Below, piece after piece: positions 34,125 through 43,491 of a stretch of 64,000 bases of DNA; the first letter of the stretch is position 1, and every line of letters starts with the position of its first letter. The stretch lies in the NCBI RefSeq assembly GCF_001676725.1, contig NZ_CP016172.1, forward strand, positions 868,001-932,000. The letters run 5' to 3'. This DNA comes from Bordetella flabilis (GTDB taxonomy: Bacteria > Pseudomonadota > Gammaproteobacteria > Burkholderiales > Burkholderiaceae_B). Below the pieces are notes generated by a model, which was given only the letters and a program-made list of their open reading frames with translations, was not told where the DNA came from and ran no database searches. A program made the translations under genes and the position numbers.

Positions 34125-37100
34125 GTGTCTACTGTCGCTGCCGTGCCCGTCGCCAAAGACGGTTTTTTGCCCCATTCCGCCCGCGCACGATCATCCGAAA
34201 TATCCCCCCTGGCACCGGCGCCCGGCCGCGCAAACTCGGCGAAACATCCGTCGGGGGCGGAACACATCCCTGCAGAAGATATCGCGGCGCGTATCGCGAA
34301 GGTTGGGGAGCTCAAGGCCGGCGACACGCAAGACGCCGCGCGCACCGGCGTGGCAGAGCACACGGAAACGGCGCAGCGACTGGTCGCGGCTTTCGTGGAG
34401 CACGCGCGCGCGGACCTTGGGCTGGCCGGCACCGATCCGGACCGCGTCGTCGCGGCGTTCTTCGCATCGCGCCCATACGCAGGCGCGGACACCGCCGACC
34501 GGTGGCTCGAAAAAGACACGCGCCTGATGCTGCGCCTGGCCAGGGCGTCCGGGCTTTTTGCGGGCGAACCTGGCCAGGCCGACCTTGGTCCCGGCCATCG
34601 CCGTCTACTGGCCAACGCACTTGCGCTTGCGCTGACCCATCCTATCGACTGGAATACGGCGCTGAATGCCGATACGGCCGATCGCAGCGCGGTGTGCTAC
34701 GACGGCATCACCCTGCGCAATGCCGCCCACCTGACGATCAAGGAGGCGGCCGCCGCGATCGATGCCCGCATCGGCCGCGTGCTGGCAGCCTCCGCAGCCA
34801 CCCAGGGGCTCGCCGGCCTCATCCCGCAGCTAAGGGCCGCCCTCGTCGGCGATCCAACGCTCTCTTTCGAGCCGCTGCCGCACACCGTGCGCTATGGCAG
34901 CCGCGATTGGATGAAGCTCTGGACCGGCATTCACAGCTGCATCGCCGCCGGCCTGGATGCCGCGACGCTGTCGATCGCGGAGGTCATGGCGTTCGGCCAG
35001 GCAATCGACATGACCGGCCGGCTGCCTCCTGAAAACGGCCTCCTTCTCATGGCGCATGCCGGCGGGAAGGTGGACCTGACGCAGTTGCGGGAAAATAACC
35101 AGGCGGAATTCACACGGAAAATCCAGGCCTTCGCCGCCGAGGAATTCAAGGCCGAGATCGCGCTGTCCGAAGCGATCGAGCGCGTGCTCGCGCTCAGCGA
35201 ACCGCCCACCGCGCGCCGCATCGCCGAGGACGCGCTGAAAGCCCAGGGCCTCGATCCCATGGCTGTCGTCATTGAAGAGCCGGTTACATCCAAGGGAAAG
35301 CGGCTGGGCTATAAGCTGCATGACTTCTACGTCAAGTTCAATGACTTGTCCGAGATAGAGTCCAATCAGTTCAATGGCGATCTGATCGCGAAGCGGGACA
35401 AGAACGCTCCGCGGTACAGGGACGTCTACAACCGCGTGTTCGACACCTATATCTCCGACTATATAGACGCCCATAAGCGGATCGTCAGGTTGGTGGTCGA
35501 TATGGCCGCGAAAGATGGCTTCCTCGAAAGCGGCAACGGGTCATCCGTCAGTATCGAACGCATCCAGGTCACCTCGCATCGGGATGTCCAGGCGCATGGT
35601 TTCTTTGTCTGCTGCAAGGACCGGCAGGGATTGCATCGATACTTTTTCTCGCCGGCCGGGATCATCGAGAAAGTACCTTCCGGCATGGGGTGGCAGGAAT
35701 GGCTGGTACAGAACCGCCATGCGGCGCTGACGCAGGACAGCCTCAAGAAGATCCAGGCCGCTTCCGGGTCTGACACGAGCTTTACCTGTTCCCTGGAGTC
35801 GACGCTGTCCGGTGCGGCCGCTCGAATCGGCGAGGTCATCGACGAGTATTTCCGGCCCAGGCTGCTGCAAGTCAAGAAACAGAGCGAGCCGGTCCAGGAC
35901 GGCGTCACCAAGGTCGATCGTGTCCTGGAGATGGTGGTGCCGTTTTACGGCACTTATACCGGCATAAAAAGAGGCGACTATGTTTCAGCGTACCTGTCCT
36001 TCCTGACCGGGATGCTGGTACTCGTCCCGACCGCCATTGCCGCCAGCAAGCTGGCGGCGGTCAGCAAGCGCGCCCTCATGATGAGTATCCAGATGACCAT
36101 CGCCTCGATCACGCGGCGTGGTGTCGTTAAAGGAACGATGCTGGGCATCAGGCACGCCGGCGCCCATCTGCCATCGATAGGGGGCCATGCGCTGCACACC
36201 GCGGGGACCCTGCTCGATGCCGTGGTGCCCGTGCCGATCGGCACCCGCTCATTCGGCGAGTTGTTCGCCCAATCTTATAAATACCTGCAGCCGTCCGCGC
36301 TAAGCAAAACCGCCGCGACCCTGCGTGACAAGTTTCCGCGCCTGGCCGCCCGGCTTCGGATGCATATTGCCCGGCCCAAGGCGTCCGGCATGAAGTTCAA
36401 GCTTTCTCCGAGGTCCGGGACGCGGCCCGCCATCGCGCCAGATGTGCCCACGATCGGAAGCATGCAAGCGCCGTTCGTCAGGACGGTGGCTGACGACGGC
36501 GGCACACGATGGCTGCGCCGCTTCGGCAACGGCTATACGATGTTCGACACGCATCGGCTCGCGCCTGTCGGCCCCATATTCGTCCGGGGTAGCGACGGCG
36601 CCCTTGCGCCCTCGTTGCAGGTCGCAGAGTTCTCCCGCCATGCCGTCGTGGATTCCACCGTGCTCGCCATACTGCGGCGCACGCCGGTATCCGCCGACGG
36701 CACCATCGCGGTGAACGGCAAGACTTTCGCAGCGATCGCCGGATCCTATGTCGAAATCGTGCCGCGCGCGCCGGGGGTGGCCGGGGAACCCATCGCCTGG
36801 CATACGCCGGCCGCCACCGGCGATATGCCGACGCTGCTGACCTACAAGCCAGGTGAGGGAGGCTGGATCAGCCTGGTCCGGCCATCGGATGGCGACGACG
36901 CGCTGGTTGCGACACTCGATCGGTGGGCCATCGCGGGTCGATCCGCGCCGCCGCCCAAGGCCGATGCGATCGCGCTTATCCGCGAACAGGCGCTGAAGCG
37001 CTATGGAGACGACTACGCCGGTTTCCTGCGTGCCAGGGGTGTGAACCTGCAGGACGATCTGGCCGCCGCGGATACGCCCGTGGACGCGGCTGTCGCCTTG

Positions 37101-39524
37101 CTCGGCCATGGCCGTTTTCTGCATGCCATGCTGGCGCTTGACGCCGTACCGGCCGAGCGTGTCGTCCTCGTGCTCGACAGGCTCAGGCAATATCCGATGG
37201 CGGGGCGCGGCGGACTCGCGTCGATGTCCCAGGTACGGTCGAGGATCGCAGGCTATTTCGACGGCGCCCTCAAGGATCTCGGCGCTGGCGAACTGCGGCA
37301 ACTGCGCGAGGTGCTAGCCGCCCATGGCGACCGCGCCACCGCCCTGCTGCGGCATGCCCGGACCGGCAACGCCGCGCAGCAGCGCCGCGCGGATGAAATC
37401 GCCGAAATGGTCGACATTCTGCGCCAGGCCGTCGTTGCCCGGTTGGAACCCGGGGGGAGCGGCGTCCTGGACGGCGCGGCCAGTCTCCTGCCGGGGCCGT
37501 CCGCGGCGCCGCTCACAACGAACGAATATCTTGTCCTGGAAAACCTGGGCCTCGCGCCCCGGCCCATCCCGCAGGCCACGCTGGACGAAATGTCCACGGC
37601 GCTGCAGCAGGCCGACACGGCGTTCGACAATGCCGTAGCGCAGGTCGACGCGCTGGCGGAAAGCCAGATCCGCGAGCAACTGGATATTGCGCGGACGACG
37701 GTGCTGGCACGCCTGGATGAAACGCTGCGCAAGCTTCGCCCGGCGAATGCCGAAGATGCCCGCCTGTTGTATCGGGCGCTGTTGGAGAACAGGGTGATGT
37801 CCGTGAACGGACAGTCGTTCGCAGGCCTGGCAGGCAAGTACGGCATCGAAGCCGACGACATGGCCCGCCATCTGTTTCCAAACCCGGGCGCGGCGCGGCC
37901 GACATCGGCCGCGCCGCTTGCCGGCTTGGACCGGGCCGCGGCGTCGAGGTACCGCGTCGCGCGGCCGACGAACGTCGTGGCGTTGGCCGGTGACCTGCCC
38001 CTGTTCCTCGAAAAACGCACAGGCCGGTTCTTCATCCGCCAGGGGAACGATTGGTTCCAGGTGCGTTGGGACCCGGACAACGACACCTGGCGTATGCTCC
38101 ATCCCGGCCAGGCCGCCCAACCCGGCATGCCGGTGCGGCGCCGCGGCGGTGGCTGGGAAATCCATAACGCCGTCGGACTTGCAGGCGGCAGGCCCGGCGT
38201 GCCCGCCGAGGTCGTGGAACGCTACCGGATCGTGGACGCGGGCCTGCGCAAGACGCTGGAAGATGCGCAGGTTTCCGGGGATGGCACCATCATGCTCGGC
38301 GCCAAGCGGTACGCCCGGGTGAACGGCGACTATCTGGAACTGGTGGCGGACCATGCGGCCAGCACATCGGAGAAGCCGATATGGCGGATTGCCGGCGCGT
38401 CGTTGCCGGGAACACGGGATGGCGCGCCACGGCTCGCCTGGGACAGGAGCCTGGGCGCATGGCGCGAACCGGAGGCCATTCCCACGGTCAAGGGAGGGGG
38501 CGGACGCCACAGCACGCCGGTGCCGGTGGACACCACGCCCAGGATCACCCGGGTCATCAATGTCGATGCCACGAAGGAGATGGCCGAGAGAATCGTGATG
38601 CAGCCGCAGAGCGGGTTGGTAACGCCGATACGCCTGAAGAACACCGAGACCGTCAAGGTATCGGAAGAGGTTCTCGCGGCGGCGACGGATCTCACCCACT
38701 ACCCATGGTGGAAAGAAGAGTTCGACGATTTCTTCGACCTCGTGGTGCTGGACCTGGAGACCTCCGCTTACGTAAAGCTCGATCCGAGCCTGATCGATCC
38801 CGCGAATGAGGCGCGCGTCAGGAGGACGATAGAGAATGACATGCGTACCTTCCTGACGGAGCTTTATGCCCGCTCCGAAACATTCCGCGGCCTGGTGAAC
38901 AATGCGAGGGCCAAAGGCACCCTCAGGAAAGACCGGGCATGGGTGATCCAGATTCTCTTGCCCGATACGCTGAAGGGCGGAAAAGCGACCCTTGCAGGCG
39001 TTCCCAGGACGGCCGGTTCCCTGATTCCCGGAACGAGAATCGCCGACGTGAAGAAAATCGTCGTGCCGGATATCAAGTCGCCGCCGATCATGTGCCGTAG
39101 CTCCTGCGACGAGATAACCGTTATGACGGGGGTGCTCGTCGACGGTGGAAAATACCAACATTTTTCCTCCGCCACCACGATCACTCATGAGTTCATGCAT
39201 TTCCTTGCGCTCAAGGATGATCCGCATGACACCCCGGCCCGCGGGGCAATCGAATATTTGACGCAGCGCGTTCTCAAGGAAGCCGGCATCGCGGAACCGC
39301 GTCGACTGATGTATATGAACACCGTCGATGAAGATGGCATACCCATCACCCTCATGAAGAACGAGATAGAAAGGCTGCATCGATACGTCGACGCAGAGGA
39401 CGAGTATCTGTCCACGCGTTTTCCGATGCCGAACCGCCCGCCTGCCTGGAACCCGTCCGCGGGCAACGAACGCTGGTTAAAGGCCGACACGAGTCGTGCG
39501 GACGTCGCGCGGACGGGATCGTAA
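34125..39524 (+). CDS. Giant toxin/effector-like protein with C-terminal HExxH metalloprotease motif
   Basis: 1,799 residues from a GTG start at 34125, chosen because GGAG lies 7 bp upstream; an in-frame ATG at 34038 has no RBS. No signal peptide; the first 80 residues are Ala/Pro/Ser-rich. A hydrophobic stretch around residues 620-660 (YLSFLTGMLVLVPTAIAASKLAAVSK) could insert into membranes. A module is duplicated near residues 840-910 and 1370-1440 (DGTIAVNGKTFAAIAGSYVEIV and DGTIMLGAKRYARVNGDYLELV). The C-terminus has His1688-E-F-M-His1692, a zinc-protease motif, with Asp1698, His1701 or Glu1710 as third ligand. Size, architecture and lack of Sec signal suggest a secreted effector or contact-delivered toxin. 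No immunity, chaperone or secretion gene was recognised alongside. The family is not identified. Confidence 0.78.
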   Translation: MSTVAAVPVAKDGFLPHSARARSSEISPLAPAPGRANSAKHPSGAEHIPAEDIAARIAKVGELKAGDTQDAARTGVAEHTETAQRLVAAFVEHARADLGLAGTDPDRVVAAFFASRPYAGADTADRWLEKDTRLMLRLARASGLFAGEPGQADLGPGHRRLLANALALALTHPIDWNTALNADTADRSAVCYDGITLRNAAHLTIKEAAAAIDARIGRVLAASAATQGLAGLIPQLRAALVGDPTLSFEPLPHTVRYGSRDWMKLWTGIHSCIAAGLDAATLSIAEVMAFGQAIDMTGRLPPENGLLLMAHAGGKVDLTQLRENNQAEFTRKIQAFAAEEFKAEIALSEAIERVLALSEPPTARRIAEDALKAQGLDPMAVVIEEPVTSKGKRLGYKLHDFYVKFNDLSEIESNQFNGDLIAKRDKNAPRYRDVYNRVFDTYISDYIDAHKRIVRLVVDMAAKDGFLESGNGSSVSIERIQVTSHRDVQAHGFFVCCKDRQGLHRYFFSPAGIIEKVPSGMGWQEWLVQNRHAALTQDSLKKIQAASGSDTSFTCSLESTLSGAAARIGEVIDEYFRPRLLQVKKQSEPVQDGVTKVDRVLEMVVPFYGTYTGIKRGDYVSAYLSFLTGMLVLVPTAIAASKLAAVSKRALMMSIQMTIASITRRGVVKGTMLGIRHAGAHLPSIGGHALHTAGTLLDAVVPVPIGTRSFGELFAQSYKYLQPSALSKTAATLRDKFPRLAARLRMHIARPKASGMKFKLSPRSGTRPAIAPDVPTIGSMQAPFVRTVADDGGTRWLRRFGNGYTMFDTHRLAPVGPIFVRGSDGALAPSLQVAEFSRHAVVDSTVLAILRRTPVSADGTIAVNGKTFAAIAGSYVEIVPRAPGVAGEPIAWHTPAATGDMPTLLTYKPGEGGWISLVRPSDGDDALVATLDRWAIAGRSAPPPKADAIALIREQALKRYGDDYAGFLRARGVNLQDDLAAADTPVDAAVALLGHGRFLHAMLALDAVPAERVVLVLDRLRQYPMAGRGGLASMSQVRSRIAGYFDGALKDLGAGELRQLREVLAAHGDRATALLRHARTGNAAQQRRADEIAEMVDILRQAVVARLEPGGSGVLDGAASLLPGPSAAPLTTNEYLVLENLGLAPRPIPQATLDEMSTALQQADTAFDNAVAQVDALAESQIREQLDIARTTVLARLDETLRKLRPANAEDARLLYRALLENRVMSVNGQSFAGLAGKYGIEADDMARHLFPNPGAARPTSAAPLAGLDRAAASRYRVARPTNVVALAGDLPLFLEKRTGRFFIRQGNDWFQVRWDPDNDTWRMLHPGQAAQPGMPVRRRGGGWEIHNAVGLAGGRPGVPAEVVERYRIVDAGLRKTLEDAQVSGDGTIMLGAKRYARVNGDYLELVADHAASTSEKPIWRIAGASLPGTRDGAPRLAWDRSLGAWREPEAIPTVKGGGGRHSTPVPVDTTPRITRVINVDATKEMAERIVMQPQSGLVTPIRLKNTETVKVSEEVLAAATDLTHYPWWKEEFDDFFDLVVLDLETSAYVKLDPSLIDPANEARVRRTIENDMRTFLTELYARSETFRGLVNNARAKGTLRKDRAWVIQILLPDTLKGGKATLAGVPRTAGSLIPGTRIADVKKIVVPDIKSPPIMCRSSCDEITVMTGVLVDGGKYQHFSSATTITHEFMHFLALKDDPHDTPARGAIEYLTQRVLKEAGIAEPRRLMYMNTVDEDGIPITLMKNEIERLHRYVDAEDEYLSTRFPMPNRPPAWNPSAGNERWLKADTSRADVARTGS

Positions 39525-39622
39525 TCAGCGCGGTATGTTCGCCAGTCCCCATGGCACCTGGGCGGGCACGCGTCAGCCCGCGCGCAGCCTGACGACCATG
39601 AGTGTGGGCCGCCCGGCACGGC

Positions 39623-40834
39623 TCATAGCAGCGCCAATTGCCGGGGCCGCGGCGACAGCGCGCGCCGCAATTGTTCCGACGGCGGCTCCGCCAGCGCCGG
39701 CCGGTAGTCGCGCACCACGATAAAAGGGCGCACGGTGTCCATGGGACAGCGCAGGCGTATCAGATCCTGATAGCGGACGGCACGCACGCGGCGCAGTTCC
39801 ACCAGCCGCTTCGCGTTGCGCACGCCTATGCCGGGCACGCGGGCGATCAGTCGTTCGGGCGCGCGGTTGATGTCGACCGGAAAGGATTCGCGGTGCGCCA
39901 GCGCCCACGCCAGCTTGGGGTCGATGTCCAGCGGCAGGTCGCCAGCCCCTTGGAACAACTCCTCGGCGCGAAAACCATAGCCGCGCAAGAGAAAGTCGGC
40001 CTGGTACAGGCGGTGCTCGCGCAGCAGTGGGGGGGCCTGGGAGGGCAGGCTGGAAGGGCTGTCCGGAATCGGGCTGAAGGCGGAGTAATAGACGCGCTTC
40101 AGCTTGTACGAGCCGTACAGCGTCTGCGCTGTCTGCAGGATGGTACGGTCATCCGCATCGTCGGCGCCCACGATCATCTGCGTGCTCTGGCCGGCCGGCG
40201 AGCTGCGCGGCGCGCGTTTATCGCTCTCCGCTTCTTCCTGGGCCAGCCGGATCGAACCCATGGCCCGTTTGATGGTGTGGGCGTTTTTCTCCGGCGCCAG
40301 CCGTTGCAGGGCGCCGTCGGTAGGCAGTTCGATGTTTACGCTGAGGCGATCCGCATAAAGCCCGGCCTCCGTGATAAGCCGGGGATCGGCGTCCGGGATG
40401 GTCTTCAGGTGGATATAGCCGCGAAACTGATGGTCCTCGCGCAGCGACCGCGCCACGTGCACCAGTTGCTCCATCGTGTAGTCCGCGCTTCGTATGATTC
40501 CGGAGCTGAGGAATAGCCCGTCGATATAGTTGCGGCGATAGAAATCCAGGGTCAGGTCGACCACTTCGCGCGGCAGGAACCGCGCACGCGGGACATTGCT
40601 GGAACGCCGATTCACGCAGTACTGGCAGTCGTACTGGCAGAAGTTGGTCAGCAGGATTTTCAGCAGGGAGACGCAGCGGCCATCGGGCGTGAAACTGTGG
40701 CAGATGCCGGCGCCGGTACTGGCGCCCAGCCCGGGACGCGCCTGCGAGTCTCTCCTGGGCGCGCCGCTGCTGGCGCACGACGCGTCGTACTTGGCCGCGT
40801 CCGCCAGGACCTCGAGCTTTTTGAGCAGTTCCAT
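39623..40834 (-). CDS. Radical-SAM DNA modification/repair protein (UdgX/DUF4130 partner)
   Basis: 403 residues. It begins MELLKKLEVLADAAKYDASCASSG and carries the radical-SAM cluster motif CQYDCQYC within LLTNFCQYDCQYCVNRR. The C-terminus has a helix-hairpin-helix DNA-binding segment, VPGIGVRNAKRLVELRRVRA. This family pairs with DUF4130 proteins in a putative DNA repair or modification system. An alternative start two codons upstream (40840) is possible. A perfect CTGT-N8-ACAG LexA box lies 7 bp upstream of that start, so expression should be part of the SOS response. Here the gene is separated from its DUF4130 partner by the giant gene. Confidence 0.92.
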   Translation of the reverse strand: MELLKKLEVLADAAKYDASCASSGAPRRDSQARPGLGASTGAGICHSFTPDGRCVSLLKILLTNFCQYDCQYCVNRRSSNVPRARFLPREVVDLTLDFYRRNYIDGLFLSSGIIRSADYTMEQLVHVARSLREDHQFRGYIHLKTIPDADPRLITEAGLYADRLSVNIELPTDGALQRLAPEKNAHTIKRAMGSIRLAQEEAESDKRAPRSSPAGQSTQMIVGADDADDRTILQTAQTLYGSYKLKRVYYSAFSPIPDSPSSLPSQAPPLLREHRLYQADFLLRGYGFRAEELFQGAGDLPLDIDPKLAWALAHRESFPVDINRAPERLIARVPGIGVRNAKRLVELRRVRAVRYQDLIRLRCPMDTVRPFIVVRDYRPALAEPPSEQLRRALSPRPRQLALL

Positions 40835-40847
40835 TGCCATCCGAAAA

Positions 40848-40863
40848 CTGTATGGATATACAG
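40848..40863 (-). promoter_or_regulatory. LexA (SOS) box
   Basis: CTGTATATCCATACAG on the minus strand matches the CTGT-N8-ACAG core exactly, with an AT-rich centre as in strong LexA sites. It lies between the -10 TACAAT and the start codon of the radical-SAM gene, so LexA would block transcription initiation. Confidence 0.85.
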
Positions 40864-40864
40864 C

Positions 40865-40892
40865 ATTGTACGCAAGGCAGCAGGGCTCGCAA
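40865..40892 (-). promoter_or_regulatory. Promoter of the radical-SAM gene
   Basis: On the minus strand a -35 TTGCGA (40887-40892) and a -10 TACAAT (40865-40870) are separated by 16 bp. The LexA box begins one base after the -10, covering the expected transcription start. Confidence 0.6.
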
Positions 40893-40980
40893 GGCAGCGC
40901 CAACGGCAGAGCAGTGCGCGGCGGTCGGGGCTCGGAGGGACGATCCCGGCCGCAACCAGACCATATTCGCCACCCCCTTT

Positions 40981-42057
40981 TCAAGTGGCCGTCGCGGGAG
41001 GTGAAGCGGCGACGCCGGCCGTAGACCGCGATATCGGCGCGGCACCGGAGGCCTCGGGTTGCGCCGCGTGGTCGTATCGCGCCGCGTTTGTTTCCGGATC
41101 CATGTCATCGTTACGGTGCGCGCGGTTTTCCCTGCCGAGCCGGCGTATGAGCTGCGGCGGTTGGCCCAGAACGCGCAAGAAGGCGCGCCGCATCCTTTCA
41201 CGGTCCCCGAAGCCTGCTTCAGCCGATATCACGTCCAGGGAAAGACGGCCTTGTTCCAGCATCAGGCGCGCTGCCTCCACGCGCAGCCGCTCCACGGCCT
41301 TGGCGGGCGATTGGCCGGTCTCCATGTTGAAGGCCCGGCTGAACTGGCGGGGACTCAGGCTGGCCACCTCGGCGAGTTCCTCGACGGACAAGGCGTTGCG
41401 CAGATGGGCGCTGGCATATTCGATGGCTTTCTGGATTCGGTCGGATTTCGGTTCGAGCTCCAGCACGGCGGAGAACTGCGACTGGCCGCCGGCGCGCCGG
41501 TGGTAGACGACCAGCTTGCGGGCCACGGTACGGGCCACGTCCTCGCCGTGGTCCTTCTCGATCATCGCCAGCGCCATATCGACCGTGGCCGTCATGCCCG
41601 CCGACGTCCAGACCGATCCATCAACGATAAAGATCTGGTCTTCCTCCACGGACACCTTGGGAAAACGGCGCTGCAGGTCGCGCGCAAAACGCCAATGGGT
41701 GGTCGCGCGTCGTCCGTCCAGCACACCGGCTTCGGCCAGGACGAATGCGCCGGTACATGGCGCGGCGATACGCCTGGAAGATGCCAGCGAACGCTGGACG
41801 AAGGCGCCCAACGCAGGCGAGGCCATATGGGTTTCGAGACCCGAGGCGAAGATGACGGTATCGAAGGCGTCCGTGCCGAAGGGCTGCGTTTCGATCCGCA
41901 TGCCCGCGGAGGCCCGCACCAGTCCGCCGGTTTCGGACAGGACCGTCACTTCGTAGGCCGGTTCACCGAGCGCGACATTGGCCAGCTCGAAGGCAGTGAC
42001 GGCGGCGAAGCCCATGAGATAGAAGTCGGGAAATACGACAAAGCCGATTCTGTGCAT
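40981..42057 (-). CDS. GlxA-type AraC regulator (DJ-1/PfpI + AraC), copy 1
   Basis: 358 residues. An N-terminal DJ-1/PfpI-like domain (about 1-190) with the Cys elbow APCTGAFVLAEAG and THWRFARDLQRRFPKVSVEEDQIFI, then an AraC double HTH (about 210-310) with ELAEVASLSPRQFSRAF and VISAEAGFGDRERMRRAF. The C-terminal 45 residues are low-complexity. It is close in sequence to copy 3 at 48160. It is divergent from an MFS exporter gene, and a 15-mer shared with copy 3 sits between them (42099-42113). Confidence 0.93.
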   Translation of the reverse strand: MHRIGFVVFPDFYLMGFAAVTAFELANVALGEPAYEVTVLSETGGLVRASAGMRIETQPFGTDAFDTVIFASGLETHMASPALGAFVQRSLASSRRIAAPCTGAFVLAEAGVLDGRRATTHWRFARDLQRRFPKVSVEEDQIFIVDGSVWTSAGMTATVDMALAMIEKDHGEDVARTVARKLVVYHRRAGGQSQFSAVLELEPKSDRIQKAIEYASAHLRNALSVEELAEVASLSPRQFSRAFNMETGQSPAKAVERLRVEAARLMLEQGRLSLDVISAEAGFGDRERMRRAFLRVLGQPPQLIRRLGRENRAHRNDDMDPETNAARYDHAAQPEASGAAPISRSTAGVAASPPATAT

Positions 42058-42098
42058 GGAAGACTCCTGGCGCCGTCATGTCCGAAAACGATGGTGTA

Positions 42099-42113
42099 TA
42101 TGACATTTGAGAC
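42099..42113 (+). promoter_or_regulatory. Shared GlxA-associated 15-mer, copy A
   Basis: TATGACATTTGAGAC lies 42 bp upstream of the GlxA-type gene at 42057 and points toward the divergent MFS gene. It agrees at 12 of 15 positions with TATGTCATTTGTGCC at 48055-48069, in the same orientation relative to its own GlxA gene. Confidence 0.45.
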
Positions 42114-42248
42114 GCCGTCAACAAACCATATCCTTGCAGCCATGCCGTCGTGCCACAGGCTTCGCCGGCTCGAACGTAGGGGCATGCCGTGCCTCGTGGA
42201 CATCCGGTCCACGGAGAGGCCGCCTTACCCAACCGCACAGGACTCGAT

Positions 42249-43439
42249 ATGGACCGTCGACTGCTCATGCTTGCGCTGGGGATGTTCGCGATGGGAACGG
42301 ACAACTTCGTGGTTGCCGGCATCCTTCCGAGTGTCGCCCGGTCGCTGAATACATCCGTAAGCCTGGCCGGGCAGATGGTGACCGTTTACGCCCTTACCTA
42401 CGCGGTCATGGCGCCCGTAATGGCGGCCGTGGCCGGCGGCTGGCCGCGCAAGTTGCTGCTGGTCGTGGCGCTGGGGATATTCGTCGCCGGCAATGTCGTC
42501 ACTGCGCTGGCGACCGACCTGAATACAGTGCTGTGGAGCCGCGCGCTGGCCGGCTTTGGGGCGGCGTTGTTTTCGCCGACGGCGCTCGGCGTCGCTTCCG
42601 CGCTGGCCGAACCGGCGCGCAGGGGCCGCGCGCTCGCCACGGTCACCGCGGGACTGACGGCCGCCACGGCGCTCGGCTCGCCTGTTGGTACGTTTGTCGG
42701 CGGGTTCGGAAGCTGGCGGACTTCCCTATGGTTTGTCGCGCTGCTGGGACTGGCCGCCATGCTGGGTGTGTGGGCCATGCTGCGAGCCGTACCGCAGCCC
42801 GCGCCCGTCTCGCTGCGCGACCGGCTGGCCCCCATGCGCGATGTCCGCATCGCACTGACGCTGCTGACCTCGCTGTTCGCCTTCGGCGGTTTCCTGATGG
42901 TCTATACCTACGCCGGCATCGTGCTGGATCGCGTGACAGGCGGCGACGAAGGCATGCTGGCCGGCTTGTTTCTCTTCTGGGGGGTATCGGGCACGGTCGG
43001 CAACGTCATCGCCGGTCGCCTGGTCGATCGCTTCGAAAGCCACCGGATTATCAATGTGATGCTGTCCGTGGCCGTGGTCAACTTCTGCCTGCTGCCCTGG
43101 ACTTCCGCCCATATCGCGACCACGGCCATTGCCCTGACAATCTGGGGCGTATGCGGTTGGGGGCTGCTGGTGCCGCAGCAGCACCGGCTGGTCAAAATCG
43201 CGCCGCACGTGGCGCCGCTTCTGCTGGCGCTGAACAACACCGCAACCTACACCGGACTCGCCTGCGCGGGCGTCCTCGGGGGTTTGGCGCTACTGTTCAT
43301 CGATCCGCACTACTTGAGCATGTTCGGCGCGGCGTTGATCGCCATCGCTTTCATCCTGGCCGTCGCCGCGCATCGACGCATCGTGGGGCCAGGGCCGGCG
43401 GATGGCGGTCCCATCGCGGGCAGCGCCCGGGCCACTTGA
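42249..43439 (+). CDS. MFS transporter (AraJ/drug-efflux type)
   Basis: 396 residues with twelve predicted membrane helices. LLMLALGMFAMGTDNFVVAGILPSVARSL is the typical first helix of the DHA1/AraJ-like efflux family, and RGRALATVTAGLTAATALGSPVG is the family motif of helix 5. ATG 42249 follows AGGACTCGAT. It is divergent from the GlxA-type regulator and precedes an oxidoreductase gene by 52 bp, so the two may form an operon for detoxification of a small electrophile or antimicrobial. Confidence 0.93.
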   Translation: MDRRLLMLALGMFAMGTDNFVVAGILPSVARSLNTSVSLAGQMVTVYALTYAVMAPVMAAVAGGWPRKLLLVVALGIFVAGNVVTALATDLNTVLWSRALAGFGAALFSPTALGVASALAEPARRGRALATVTAGLTAATALGSPVGTFVGGFGSWRTSLWFVALLGLAAMLGVWAMLRAVPQPAPVSLRDRLAPMRDVRIALTLLTSLFAFGGFLMVYTYAGIVLDRVTGGDEGMLAGLFLFWGVSGTVGNVIAGRLVDRFESHRIINVMLSVAVVNFCLLPWTSAHIATTAIALTIWGVCGWGLLVPQQHRLVKIAPHVAPLLLALNNTATYTGLACAGVLGGLALLFIDPHYLSMFGAALIAIAFILAVAAHRRIVGPGPADGGPIAGSARAT

Positions 43440-43491
43440 ACAATGCGGGCCTCCCGCCGGACACATCAGCCTCAATCACCAGGAGTGGAAA

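Noticed and set aside
37314..39380. Minus-strand open frame of 688 codons
   Set aside because: Antisense to the giant gene. The plus-strand frame has a good RBS, an HExxH motif and an internal duplication, while this frame has no recognisable domain.
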